The notes: generated by a model from the letters alone, not told the origin. DNA of 64,000 bases from Ochromonas danica (GCA_015146655.1 VKHL01000059.1:101276-165275), one strand, 5' to 3'. Positions 23,707-34,778 are shown, counted from the stretch's first letter. Translations and numbers: made by a program.

Positions 23707-26079
23707 ATGATTCAATTGTTTTACTTTATTTTCCTTGTTTTGGGTAGATGGAAGATTTGTGTGTCTTCTTCCTCTTCTACTTCTTCTTCTAGTAATCCCA
23801 TCATTGAAGAGAATGCCAAGTTGGGCAGTTCGTTGTGGTGGCAGCCTCAACATCAATCTGACCCACCAATAGAAGGCTTCACCACATCGATTAGTTATCT
23901 GCCTGGAGAGTCAGTGGACTTCAAGATGAAGTGTTCTAATCTCTCCCAACCTTCCTTTAACGTGGAGATCTATCGATTGGGTTATTACGGAGGCATGGGC
24001 GCTCGCCTGGTCGCCAATCTTTCTCTCCTCAGTGCCACTTGCCAAAGTCAACCTGCTTGTATGTGGGTACCAGGAGTTAAAATGACAGATTGTGACAATT
24101 GGTCCCTCTCGACACGATGGGTCGTCCCCAAAAATGCAGTTTCTGGCGTCTATCTCGCGTTGCCAAGCATTCGCGACATAAGTCTGCTTTATGGTGGATA
24201 CATACCTTTCATAGTGAAACAACCCTTAGATAAGTTTGGCAGCGACATATTGTTTAAGACTTCTGATCCAACTTGGGTAGCTTACAATAAGTTTGGAGGA
24301 TGGAATATCTATGGCTTCAATCATTCCAAAGACTTTGCAACCAGAGCCTTCGCTGCATCTTACAATCGTCCTTTTGCTAATCGTCTAATCTATCCAATCG
24401 GGCAACAACAAAACTTTGTTCTTGGTAGTGAGTTTCCAATGCTGTACTGGTTGGAGAAATTTGGTTACCATGTGAGTTATTGTGCTGCCAAAGATGTGGA
24501 AGATAGCAAGTTCATTGAGAACTATCGGATCATACTTAGTATTGGTCATGATGAATATTGGACAAAGGAGATGAAGAATGGGTTTATTCATGGTCGAGAC
24601 AGAGGGGTGCATTTGGCATTCTTCAGTGGCAATGAGATGTTCTGGCGAGTGATTTGGCAAGAAAACTATCAAGCCTTGATGAGACAGCATCATATCAATA
24701 GTACATGGTCCACTGAGCTACCTGTCAGATCATATCGAAACTTTATTTGTCGCAAAGAGAGTATTGATAATGTTTCTGCTCCTCATGAAGATCTCTGGAC
24801 AGGAACATTTACAGATCCTCGTCACCAATCTGTGCCTGATCCTTCCAATTCTCTTTCTGGTCAAGTTTTTCTCGTTAATTCTTATCGTAATGATAGCTTG
24901 ATAGTTCCTGTAGAGATGGCCATGCTAAGATTTTGGAGAAATGCTTCCTTTGTAAAGGAAGAGAAGCCTTATCGATCTCCCGCAGGAGTGCTTGGTTATG
25001 AGTGGGATATCTTCGTTGATGATATCTTCCGTCCTCCAGGACTCTTCCCTGTGTCAAGCTCTCCTATGATGATAAAAGAATCGCTATCAGAGAATTTTGG
25101 TGCTTCTTATCGAGGAAGTGGAGCGGTTGTTCACAAGGCAACCCTCTACCGACACCAACAAATCAAAAGGCAGCCTTCCGCTATGAAAGCTAATCTGCCA
25201 ATTGATGCTGTTTGTAATAAAAAGGCGTTGGCCAAAGATTTTAGTATTGAAAAGAAAGGATCTTCCTCTCTGGTTTTCGGCGCTGGAACTATTCAATGGG
25301 CATGGGCACTCAGTAACTTCCGCGATGGTGACCCTATGCCAGTCGATCTCAATCTTCAACAAGCTACAATGAATCTCTTTGCTGACATGGGCGTTCTACC
25401 TCATAGAAAACTTCAAAATGCTAGGGGTATTATTCCGTTGTGGAATGACAGCTTTGATCGTTCTGTGTCTCCCCATGACCACCTGGTTTTCCCTGTAGGA
25501 TCGACTGATAAAACTCCTCCTATCTCTCATATCCTACGCCCTTCACTATCTAAATCCTCTGACAAACGGTGGAAGAGGTCCGATTCACCGAGCAAGCAAG
25601 TGTTGTTTATTTACGGCACGGCAAGAGATGTTGGTGGGGGCCAAGTGGCAGCTGTGGAGGTTTCTGTCGATGCGGGTAAAACTTGGCATCTCGCCTTAGG
25701 TGGGGCACGCTGGAGATATTACCATCATTTTGAAGAAGACGATGCTGTTGTTGCCAGTAAGAAAGAAGGGTTTTATGACTGGGGAAGGTATGGCCATGGC
25801 TTGCTAGTCAATAGCATAGAGAATGATCTGCGAGAGCATTTCTTTTCTGAAGGGAAACTCTATTCTGAAGGGCTGAAAGCAAGAAAGGGGAAGGTCATTA
25901 TTATCATGAGTCGAGCTGTCGATGACAGTGGTAATCTCGAGAGATCGCCAATTCGGCAAACTTTGTGTGCGCTTGGGAACTTCATAGATAGAGTGAATCA
26001 AAGCTATCCAGCCACTCATATCTCGCGACACAACCTGAACGTAGAGAATGTTATTTACTTCTACCTTCCTTTCTCGTGA
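23707..26079 (+). CDS. N,N-dimethylformamidase beta-subunit-like protein (secreted or membrane-anchored)
   Basis: Intronless, 790 residues from the ATG at 23707. The N-terminus (MIQLFYFIFLVLG) is hydrophobic and likely a signal peptide or anchor, followed by poly-Ser. The main body has hallmarks of the C-terminal domain of the large subunit of bacterial N,N-dimethylformamidase: VEIYRLGYYGGMGARLV at about 87, LSIGHDEYWT at about 280 and FFSGNEMFWRV at about 300. The last 190 residues form a beta domain (GGGQVAAVEVSVDAGKTW) like the Ig-like dimerisation domain of sulfite-oxidase-type proteins, a pairing also known in bacterial members. Substrate and activity cannot be read; many members are of unknown function. 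The family is mainly bacterial and the gene lacks introns, so horizontal acquisition is possible. Confidence 0.8.
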   Translation: MIQLFYFIFLVLGRWKICVSSSSSTSSSSNPIIEENAKLGSSLWWQPQHQSDPPIEGFTTSISYLPGESVDFKMKCSNLSQPSFNVEIYRLGYYGGMGARLVANLSLLSATCQSQPACMWVPGVKMTDCDNWSLSTRWVVPKNAVSGVYLALPSIRDISLLYGGYIPFIVKQPLDKFGSDILFKTSDPTWVAYNKFGGWNIYGFNHSKDFATRAFAASYNRPFANRLIYPIGQQQNFVLGSEFPMLYWLEKFGYHVSYCAAKDVEDSKFIENYRIILSIGHDEYWTKEMKNGFIHGRDRGVHLAFFSGNEMFWRVIWQENYQALMRQHHINSTWSTELPVRSYRNFICRKESIDNVSAPHEDLWTGTFTDPRHQSVPDPSNSLSGQVFLVNSYRNDSLIVPVEMAMLRFWRNASFVKEEKPYRSPAGVLGYEWDIFVDDIFRPPGLFPVSSSPMMIKESLSENFGASYRGSGAVVHKATLYRHQQIKRQPSAMKANLPIDAVCNKKALAKDFSIEKKGSSSLVFGAGTIQWAWALSNFRDGDPMPVDLNLQQATMNLFADMGVLPHRKLQNARGIIPLWNDSFDRSVSPHDHLVFPVGSTDKTPPISHILRPSLSKSSDKRWKRSDSPSKQVLFIYGTARDVGGGQVAAVEVSVDAGKTWHLALGGARWRYYHHFEEDDAVVASKKEGFYDWGRYGHGLLVNSIENDLREHFFSEGKLYSEGLKARKGKVIIIMSRAVDDSGNLERSPIRQTLCALGNFIDRVNQSYPATHISRHNLNVENVIYFYLPFS

Positions 26080-26432
26080 TCATTGTTGATGGTTATGTTG
26101 TTGTCCAGCACATATGGAGACTGTAATCTGTGTGGTGAGCAAAATTTAAGTGCATAATAAAGTATTGTTGATGGACGGTGCATTGGTCGGATTGACTTCC
26201 TTGTATTTACCGCTTCATCGCAAACAGTGCAAAGGTTGACTAATTAGATTAATTATCATTGAGTGCACTACAAGGAGGTAAGGCAGTGAGATCTATGGAA
26301 TAGAGCAAATCATACTTTCAACACATTCTTTTCAAGGTTCGCAAGGTAAAGCAACCAGCTCATCCTGCAGACACTGTCATCCCAATGTATTTCAAGCACG
26401 ACACACCCTTCAGACCATCGACCCCTCTTCCA
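26080..26432. other. 353-base convergent intergenic region
   Basis: It holds the 3' UTRs of the dimethylformamidase-like gene (plus) and of the small TGA-interrupted gene (minus). If that TGA is selenocysteine, a SECIS hairpin should lie here on the minus strand. I could not identify one by eye. No open frames of note. Confidence 0.4.
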
Positions 26433-26831
26433 CTAGCACTTGCCATCCTTTTGACACTCCTTGTTCTTGTTTTCTCCCTTGGTCGTGGGCTTGTCTGTAG
26501 AGCAGGCAGAACAGCTGCTGGCAGGAGCGCTGGGAAGTGAAGATGGCGGAGGATTCTCAGGCTCACGCTGCATTTGAATGAAGCTAAAGACCCCAGTTCC
26601 TTGGAAGGTATTGGTTCTACGAAGCTGATATTGAATCAGATCGTAGGTAGACTTAATGGATCACAACAACACCATAGTAGACTCTTCTCGTTGAATTGAA
26701 TAACGTGGTTTTCTCAGAACAAGCTGCGATGCAAGTTTGTTGTCTCCGATATGGAAAGCCTGAAGTGATGAAACGCAAAAGCAGAGAAGTACGATCACCC
26801 AAGTCCAGCAATGCCAATGGCTAATGACCAT
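26433..26831 (-). pseudogene. Small plastid/secretory protein interrupted by an in-frame TGA
   Basis: ATG at 26831, stop TAG at 26433-26435, and one in-frame TGA at 26661-26663 (codon 57 of 133). Before the TGA is a signal peptide (MVISHWHCWTWVIVLLCFCV) with SSLQA before FHIG, the heterokont plastid cleavage motif. After it the frame continues with protein-like sequence (STYDLIQYQL, GTGVFSFIQMQRE) and a Cys-containing tail (SSCSACS, KECQKDGKC). Four readings are possible: a selenoprotein, a nonsense mutation (for instance of Trp), an error, or a 69-base intron (GTTCTGAG...TTAAG, 26652-26720) that would remove the TGA in frame but has a weak donor. I cannot decide. The family is not recognised. 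Confidence 0.55.
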
Positions 26832-26924
26832 TCCAATTCCAGTGGCTATTCTATTCTGTTCTGTTTTGCTCTTCTTGCCAAGTCAGCAGTGCAACAATTA
26901 TTACCAAACCGCGCAAGATATCCT

Positions 26925-26956
26925 AGAAAGCTAGATATACAGAAAGCTAGATATTC
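26925..26956 (+). repeat. Tandem 16-bp duplication in a divergent promoter
   Basis: Two adjacent copies of agaaagctagatat(a/t)c with one mismatch lie 58-89 bases upstream of the CCDC77-like start and inside the 182-base divergent spacer. The spacing would suit a duplicated regulatory site. Confidence 0.7.
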
Positions 26957-27013
26957 AGAAGACTGCTGGGAGCCAGATTTAAAAACACAAAACAAACAAA
27001 AATCAACTAGACT

Positions 27014-28386
27014 ATGACAAGTATTCAATGGTCTGCACTTAGACAACAAGATTTAGATATCCATAATCAAGAAGAAGGAGGAGGAGGTGGAGGAGAAAGA
27101 GGAAGAAAGTGGATCAACTATGATGAATTCTATGCTGAACGTGTGGCTTCGTTTGAGAAAGAGCGCAACCTCTTCGACCATTACATTCGTCTTATCCAAC
27201 CTGAGCATAATGAAGCACATGATCTAGAATGGGAAAGTCGTAATCTTCTAGAAGAAGCTCGTCTTGCTGAACAAGCTGGAAGTAATATTGATATGAAATT
27301 ACAGACAGTACAAGAGGATATTGCCGCCACACGGAAACTCATTGAAGAAGCAGAATATGCACAAAAACTACGAAAAGAACAAATTCAACGTTTGATTCTT
27401 TTAGCACGTCCTGTTGATCGAGACACGACCTATATCTACAAAGATCTCTTTCCTTCTCATCCTAGTCGACAACTTTCCTATTCTTCCCCCACAGCCATTG
27501 CTGCGAGTCGTCCAGTAAGTGGGAAGATTTCCTCACCCACTACAGCCATGACAAGTGCTGCTAAGCAAAGTAAAGCCGCTGCCCAAGCACACCAGGAGGA
27601 AGCCAACAAACTCTTCTGCACCATCAAGACCGGCGAGGTGATCAAATTAGAATTAAAACTGCAAGAAGAAACTGTCAAGTGCTCAGCATATCTGCGGGAT
27701 CTACGAAGTGCCCTTAAGATCGTGGATGAGGATCGTCATCGGAACAGAGAAGAACACTCCGTGGTGCGCGAGGAGGACATGAACAAGGCCATGAAAATGT
27801 GGCGCGAAGTTGATCGCAACGAGTCCCAATGCTTCCATGCAGTCTCCGAGTTGTTACGTCTACGCTATCGTATTCTTTCAGCTCAAAGACAAGAAGTTGA
27901 AGAGTTGGAGAAGCTTCAACAAGAGAAGAATGAGTTCATCAAGAGAGAAGAGGAGACGAAGAAAGAGCTGATCGAAGAGATGGCTGCCATGCAACGCTCT
28001 GCACAAAGAGAATTACAAGAAGTTCAGAAGACATTTCAACAACAAATAATTGATTTAGATGGTCGCATAGCACATTGGAAAGGCAAGGAAGCGCATTTAA
28101 TAGAACTGCGGGATCGTGTTGAGAAGAAGGAGCTGAAACTACATACCAAGATTCGCACTGCCAAGGAGAGGTTAGACCACCACCACTCCCACTCCCTCCC
28201 TCCCACGTCTTCTTCTAATACAATACGATCGTCTTTCTTATTCTTGTTAGATATATTGCATTGAAGAGACGTCATGCTTTGGAAATGGAAGGCTTCCAAA
28301 ATGAGATCCAACAACTCAAAACCACATTAAAGCATGTACAACGCCTCGCGAACTCCAACGAGCCACACAGTTCGCAGGATACATAG
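27014..28386 (+). CDS. CCDC77: CCDC77-like coiled-coil protein
   Basis: Two exons (27014-28170, 28251-28386; intron 80 bases) give 430 residues. After a poly-Gly patch, the protein is nearly all coiled coil. The layout recalls vertebrate CCDC77: an early helix, a break with IQRLILLARPVDRDTTYIY (in CCDC77 a similar 'LLALVG..GEVTYF' break), a long coiled coil, and a C-terminal 'RRHALEMEGFQNEIQQL' helix reached only after splicing. CCDC77 is a centrosome/ciliary protein of poorly known function, so this is probably a basal-body or flagellar component. Assignment rests on motif memory, not alignment. It diverges from the small plastid-type gene. Confidence 0.65.
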
Positions 28387-28475
28387 TGCAGTGTATAGTA
28401 TATAGATACATAATAGAGATAAGCTACAAAGGTTAATGAATTCTTCTTCATCGTAGTGAAAGGTAATATATATGG

Positions 28476-28525
28476 TTAGTGATAGATAATGATCAAGGAG
28501 CTTAGTGATAGATGGTGATCAAGGA
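28476..28525 (+). repeat. Two-copy 24-bp direct repeat in a convergent 3' spacer
   Basis: ttagtgatagat(aa/gg)tgatcaagga occurs twice, 26 bases apart, with two mismatches, between the 3' ends of the CCDC77-like and GST-like genes. Probably a local duplication. Confidence 0.7.
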
Positions 28526-28557
28526 TAGAAGGGTGTTACGTTGCTCGGGTTTTGACG

Positions 28558-29460
28558 TTAAAGTCGATGTTGTTGATAGAGATCAATGACATACTGCCCG
28601 AGAGGAGTGGAGCGATAATAAATCACTTCTTTTCGCGCCTCCTCATCCCGTTCAAGCATTTCTGTAAAGATTCTCTCATATCTTCCTTCAAAGAAGAGTG
28701 GCGGGAATAAGATAAACGCGGCGATGGATGAGATTGCAATATCTGCCACACCTGGTACATCTCCGCCAAGATATGCACCACTGCGACTAGTCACCACCTC
28801 TTGAACTCTATTCCACATCAAGGTTGCATTCTTTGCACTGTCTATCATAACGTCCCGATTATTCGCTTGAAATAAATCCACCATGATATCATGAGCAATA
28901 TAACGCAAACCAAGATACCACAGAATATACTCGAACATATTGAGATGTTTTGTCCACATTTGGTCAAATGTCTTCCAATTCAATGGTTTCATGACATAAT
29001 AGTAGAATCGAAGCCTCAGAAGGGGAGCGAGTCCTTCATCCAGGAGGTCTTGTAAAGAAGCAGAGATAGGAGCCAGTCCAGAATAGCGGGTAATGTCCCA
29101 ACTATCCAACAAAACCTCACCATTGGGCAAGACTCCCACAGGCACGACAGTAGAGCGTCTCTCTTCATCATGTTTCTTCGCAGCTTCTGGGTCCAAGATC
29201 TCATCCATGCGGATGATTCGAGAGGTCTGACATAAGTACTTTCTTCCATCACATACTCGGACAAATAAGGCAGCAAGAATATGAAAAATCGGTGCATATC
29301 CATGCTCTACAAAAGTCTTATGACCTGCTTTCAAGGACCAGACTGCCAGCTCGGTGAAATGTGAGAAAGAAATCGTGACCACTTGCAGAGTGTTTGACCT
29401 GCTCGCCAATCCAAAGAAATCAGGAGTAAACCATTTGGCTAAAGTCAATATCAATGCCAT
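28558..29460 (-). CDS. Membrane-anchored glutathione S-transferase-fold protein
   Basis: 300 residues from the ATG at 29460; the upstream frame has no ATG and looks like leader. A short hydrophobic N-terminus (MALILTLAKWF) precedes a thioredoxin-like N-domain (SFSHFTELAVWSL, HGYAPIFH) and an all-helical C-domain. The latter contains GAYLGGDVPGVADIAISS, the typical GST C-terminal 'yLxGd.pt.ADi' N-capping motif. The enzymatic role is unknown. The usual catalytic Ser/Cys/Tyr is not obvious; Ser in SHFTELA is a candidate. No intron found. Confidence 0.75.
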   Translation of the reverse strand: MALILTLAKWFTPDFFGLASRSNTLQVVTISFSHFTELAVWSLKAGHKTFVEHGYAPIFHILAALFVRVCDGRKYLCQTSRIIRMDEILDPEAAKKHDEERRSTVVPVGVLPNGEVLLDSWDITRYSGLAPISASLQDLLDEGLAPLLRLRFYYYVMKPLNWKTFDQMWTKHLNMFEYILWYLGLRYIAHDIMVDLFQANNRDVMIDSAKNATLMWNRVQEVVTSRSGAYLGGDVPGVADIAISSIAAFILFPPLFFEGRYERIFTEMLERDEEARKEVIYYRSTPLGQYVIDLYQQHRL

Positions 29461-29934
29461 GATAACCACTACAAAAAGGAGCAGCAGGACTAATACTGTA
29501 GAAGTCTCAAGAGAAAAGAATAACAGAATAACAGATTGATATTGAAGAAGCAATGTAGGAATGGAGAAAATGTTGAAGACCACCAAAGCCTCAATTCTCT
29601 CTCATGGAAGACGTATTTTGAAAGTTATAACTAGTAGTGTGTCTTCCACCCTCCCTAAAGGTTATCCATATTTACTAGTTGTCTACAAGTTTGTTTATGA
29701 AGATAAGATACTAGCAACGTTGTATAACCTCTTCTCTTTTAGTATAAATTTCGATTACCGAAGCAAATGAATGCAACGTAGCAGGTGATGGACAACAACA
29801 ACACCACAACAACAACTCAGAGCAAATGTTCCAAGCGTCAAAGAGACATTTCTAACACTTTCTATTGAACATAATTATATTGTCAGATAAGGAAGAAGAT
29901 TCACTGTTGGCAACCTTGTCCGTCGCTACTGCGA
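29461..29934. other. 474-base intergenic stretch
   Basis: It lies between two minus-strand genes and holds the 5' leader of the GST-fold gene and the 3' UTR of the exportin gene. A frame extending upstream from 29460 is hydrophobic but lacks an ATG. A small extra 5' exon cannot be excluded. Nothing else seen. Confidence 0.4.
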
Positions 29935-32900
29935 TCACAACCGTCTGGAAATCTCAGCTGCAATGGGATTCACCATCTCCTGAAGGCAATTATGTCCATC
30001 GAACTTAATCATATCTGCACCATTGAGCATGGCAAGGATGTCACCCTGTATTCCTTCCCCAGCTTGATATTCATGCGCAATCTTCAAAGACTATAGAGGA
30101 AATAGTCGTCAGAAACAAAACAAAAACACAAGACAAGGACAGTTGACGCTACCTACCTCTTGAGCGACATAGAACCAGAACTCTCGAACCTTGTTGTTAG
30201 CCTCTTCCTCACCTTGCTCAGAAGACAAGCGAAGATAGCGCAATCTTGACAGACAAAGAGCGTTGAAGAGGTTCTCCACAGCATGAACATGCATGTTGAG
30301 AAGCCGCAAGAGAAGCACCTATCAATCATTGCCAATATCAGCCCGATTAGACCAATACGAAACATAGATAGGCGCCACAAAAACTTACTCTAAGACAAGG
30401 CGTAAATAATGACTGCCAGCACTCGTTCTGGAACCAAGAAACAACAAAAATCTGATGCTGTTCACCCAAAGCCAGGATCCCCTCCAAGGCGAGAAGTGCA
30501 TCCTGTGGAGATACAGTGGTACTCTGAATACTACCAACACAGAGCTGAATCAGTACTTGAGCTATCAGACGAACATTGGCCCCGTTGGCAGGATCGATAG
30601 CTGAGGAAGGACCACTTCCGCCACCATTGCCAACAACTGCGCCTGCTACGCCAGATGAATGCAAAAAGGTGAGGCTGCGAGGTGCTTTCTGCCAGTAGCA
30701 ACGCACTGATACGATTCCTGTCTTCAAAGTCTACAGACCACACATAGCATGAATACAAAAGCTAGTTAAGAACAGATTACGTGGCTAAACGCCGAAAAGA
30801 CAAACTCACGGGTTGTAACAGTTCCGCACAGACGCGCTCATCGGAAAGGTAAGGAATAATAAATGCCAAAAGACGATAAGTGCTTTGAATTTGATTTTGT
30901 ACAGTTGAAGAGCTTGCAGCCGTGCTTTCCGCCAGAACACGTGCAAGCTCTAAGACTTGCTCCAAAAAGTTCATCCCTGAGCTATCGAAGAGAGCTAAAG
31001 CCAAGGGATTGTGAGGATTGATCGCAAAAATGGTTCCAAATGAAGGGTTAGATAGGTTGATAGAGTATTTCTCCTCTCCCGCAGCAGCTAAACAAGAGTC
31101 AATGAAGGCTACACTGACTTCGAGTACATCGCTAGCAGACTTGCCAAAGCTCTTTTTACCGAGACATTGCAACAAAGCTGCACTCAATGATACAATCATA
31201 CAAGAAGCCTTGTTTGCAGCATCCATTGGCCATTCAACAGAGCTGTGTAAAGGTGAAGAAGCAATACTGTATCGAATGTAAACTGTCTTGCGCCAGCATT
31301 GCAATGTAATTTGCTGTAGCATGGAAGAAAGGCTTCCCATCAAATTCTAAATACCATCCCAAGATCAAACATCATCAGCCATTGGGATTTCTTGATATGA
31401 AGCATGATTATAGGTAATTCACCTGTAATGGAGCGAAGGATACTATCAATGCTTGCCTTCGCGCTGGCTTTGCAACACTGTAGTTACGAGTCAACGCATC
31501 CATGCATCCTAACAGTTGAACAATTCGTTCTAATGGAAAAATCAGCGTCATGAGGATAAGAAGCCATACATGCATTCAAAAGCAGATCCTCACCTAACAA
31601 AGGCTCCAGATGTTTAACTTCTTGCCCTGCTACCATCTCAGAACTACTGTTGACAACTTGAACCGTCTTTTCCAAACGTCCTGCACATTCTAAACATTCG
31701 GAGATTAATCTTAGAGCGACATTCTGTGGATTTAGCTGGTCTTGTACGCAAGTGAGCAAGACAATCACATCCAAAGCTAAACCAGTCTCAGGACTTCGTT
31801 GTAGCCAAATATCAGAATTCTCTAGCAACTTTTGCCGAAGAATAGTTAATTCTGCCTTGTCAGAGAGAAGCTCTGAGTAAACAGACACAGCTTGCAAGAA
31901 CAGAATCGACCAAGCGAGCTGCAATGGGTAAATGGCTGTACTCGCATTGACTTCAGCCAATTGCAAGTGCAAACCTTGTGAGAGGAAAGTGAACAACGGA
32001 TCAATAATACTAAACCAATCCGCCGAACCTTGGCTGGGTAGAGTATCATTCAGATTGTTGATGGACATGATGTTGCCTTCCAAAAGTTGTCCGACAATCT
32101 GACAACACGTCACGATAAGGACAACCAATTCCCGACTGCATTGGTCACTTCCTGGGCGACATTTCATGTGGCAAAGTTGCTGTACAAAGTTCAACAACTG
32201 AAGAACCAATTCCGCTCGATTGGTTGTCGTCATGGGAACTATTCGCATGAGGACACACAGATCGAGTGCCGCATGGCTTCCATCCCCACTACTCGACGAA
32301 GTAGACAGCAATACATTGATGTTTTGTACCAACAAGTTGCTCACTGTTTGTTGTAACCACGATCTGACGTCGACAGATTCGATGAATTCTGCAAAGAAGT
32401 CAATGGAATCAGCGATGAGGGCAGAGCCAACATAACTCGTCTCTTCTGCACTCAGAACATTTCCTTCGCCGTTGTTCCCACTGTGACTGTGATGCGACGG
32501 AGGAGCTATCTTGGATAACAACTCCTTTATGTGTGGATCAACCAAAATATCTAATCGCAAATCGTCAACCATCTCATCAACATTTTCTTGATGATGAGGA
32601 TTCGAGGCTACAAGACATGCTTGCAGCAAATGCGAAACAATGGGTACGCATACGTGCTGTTGAGTGAATACAACCTCTTTGACCGAGTCTATTGCAATCA
32701 CACGATTCCAAACAGTGATTACCTTGTGCAAAACTCTGGGGTCCATACTAACTGTGGTCAGTGCCACCAATTCACTGAGAAAGAAGAACATATTCTGCTG
32801 CATGGACAGCCCATTCTCACCACTCGCGTTTTGACTCCCTGGAAGAGCTACTCCTTTGGAAGCAAATGAGACTTTCATACACCGTTCTAGATGACTCTCA

Positions 32901-33853
32901 GAAAACACAGCAATAAACTCCAGTAAGGCCAAAACCAGAGGACTGTCCTCCATATTCCCATGCTCGCAATATCCTTTCAATAGAGACACAACTTTCATTA
33001 CCAGATGCATCAAGATCGTCGCGCCTTGATCTATCTTCGTCGCAGTGGGAGAGTTTTGACCGTCTGCAGTTGCCGAAACATTGGGTATATACTTTTTATA
33101 CATGATCTCCGTCAAAATCTCAATGGATGTCAGCGCGCTATTGTGATAAGGAGATTTTTCGTCTGATCCACACTCTGCCAAAGAAAACAACATATTGAGT
33201 ACATCAGGAGTAACATGGCCACCCAGGGGAAGCTTGGCAATGACAATCTTGAGCACTTCCAGACAAACAGTCAATAATTGCAAATTTTCCTCATTTAGCT
33301 CCTGTACTGCCTTGCTACAACCTTGACAAGACAAAGTGATGAGTGGAGCCAGAATTGTTTGAGCTATATTCTTGATGGTTTGACCACGTTGAAATTCAAT
33401 CTTTGGATCATCTGATAACATCAAATCAAGTACCGTACGAATGGCTGACAAACCCGCATATGCTTGTGGACTTTCCACACTTACTAGGAGTGATAACACA
33501 GGCTGTAAGGAGAGCATGTTGACACAGATGACAGCAAGCACTTGCTCCAACTTGCTTCGAGCAAAAGTCTGCAGTGCAGATTGGCGATTCACCAAAACTG
33601 TTGTGATTGCACCTGTCAACGCTTCTTTATCTTCATTCGAAAGATTCATCCAATGACGCCATATTAACCGTTGCAAGGCAATACCGAAGAAGAAGCAGAT
33701 GGAGTCGTCAGCAGAGTACAACAGCGGCAGATATTGTCTCCAAGAGACTGGATCGGAGAAGATCTCCAAAAGAGTCATCTCTGCCTTGGATCGAGACTCT
33801 AAGGTAGAGGTTGGATTACAAATTGTACCTATTAAAACTTCAAAATCGGTCAT
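29935..33853 (-). CDS. XPO6: Exportin (XPO6-like) of the importin-beta family
   Basis: Six exons (31594-33853, 31423-31529, 30810-31346, 30389-30730, 30157-30318, 29935-30090) give 1,187 residues, close to the 1,125 of human XPO6. The N-terminus has the importin-beta N-terminal layout: a small first repeat (RSKAEMTLLEIF), then SWRQYLPLLYSADDSICFFF, LIWRHWMNLS and ARSKLEQVLAVI. It resembles XPO6 more than XPO1/5/7. The stretch ending in PDVLNMLFSLAECGSD also matches XPO6 around its early HEAT repeats. The rest is helical repeats. XPO6 exports profilin-actin from the nucleus in animals; here the cargo is inferred only. Other exportin families remain possible. Confidence 0.8.
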
Positions 33854-34249
33854 GGTGGCAGTTGGTTGTGGGTCAGGGAGGATAGCAAAGAACTACAGGG
33901 AAAGAAAGAAACAAATCTCGTGGTCTACACTAAGTCAAGATCTTGAAGAGGAAAAGGAATGAAAATTGATGGTGATAACTTGAATAAGAATTGGAAAGAA
34001 ACCTCCCAGTCGATGGATTTGCCTTGCTCCCCTCTCTTGGTCTTAATAGGCGAAGAAGGCAACAATCATCAACTCCTCCCCATCACTCCTTGGAAACCTC
34101 GACTTTTAGTAATATCAATATTTACAAATATCAAGATTTCTATCCCCCTCATGTCTCGATGTCGATTGATGATTTACACAGTGTATATCGGATATTGATT
34201 GATCTGGTAGGTTTTCTTGTTATCCACGGCACTGTTAACAAGTCAAGTC
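33854..34249. promoter_or_regulatory. Divergent promoter region, exportin / TRAPPC2L
   Basis: 396 bases between two start codons. A 79-codon frame (33959-34198) exists on the plus strand, but it overlaps another similar-sized frame and lacks protein-like features. I treat it as leader. No clear promoter motif. Confidence 0.4.
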
Positions 34250-34778
34250 ATGTCATTGGTTACTATCGCCTTGATTGGGAAGTCTAATGATCCCCTCTAT
34301 TTCTATTGTAAGGAGAATGCATCTGAATACCTCCACCAGCAAATGATCGCCTTTAGCGCTCTCGATGTCGTGGAGGAACGAAAGAAAAGGTGCGCACACC
34401 ACTCGTCCTCACACCTTAACTTTTCTTTCCTCTTAGACTATTCTAACCCTAACAACTTTGACGTTTGTTTTTATCGTGGACAGAGCGATGCAATCTTCTT
34501 CCTTCGAGATGTTCCTCGGTCAGCTTTTCCCTGTCGATGAATACAAAGTCTTTGGCAGCTACTCTAACTCACAGCTCAAACTCATTCTTATCTGCTATAA
34601 CCCACCAAATGAAGTTCTTGGTATTCGAGAGACAATCAACTCGTTGTGGTCTGCCTTTGTGTCGGCCGTGCAAAATCCATTTCAAGAATGTGGACGACCG
34701 ATTAAATCTCGTCGATTGGACATCGCGGTACAACAGATCGTCGATAAACATAACGCTCTCAATCTAAAGCGCAGATAA
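34250..34778 (+). CDS. TRAPPC2L: TRAPP complex subunit 2-like (TRAPPC2L/Tca17)
   Basis: Two exons (34250-34389, 34484-34778; intron 94 bases, the longest found here) give 144 residues, against 140 in human TRAPPC2L. The longin/sedlin fold is visible: VTIALIGKSNDPLYFY, SALDVVEER, then FPVDEYKVFGSYSN, LKLILIC and a C-terminal helix after NPFQECGRPIKSRR. The human counterpart motifs (LDVVDEK, YPTEDYKVYGYVTNS, CNPFYNPGDRIQSR) line up well. TRAPP is the Rab1/Rab11 exchange factor tethering complex at the Golgi. A nearer acceptor at 34437 would bring in a stop, so the long intron is required. Confidence 0.92.

Noticed and set aside
33959-34198. 79-codon frame upstream of TRAPPC2L
   Set aside because: Overlaps another frame of similar size and does not splice sensibly into TRAPPC2L, whose own ATG fits the family length.
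34437-34452. Telomere-like ctaaccctaac
   Set aside because: One and a half units inside the TRAPPC2L intron; chance.
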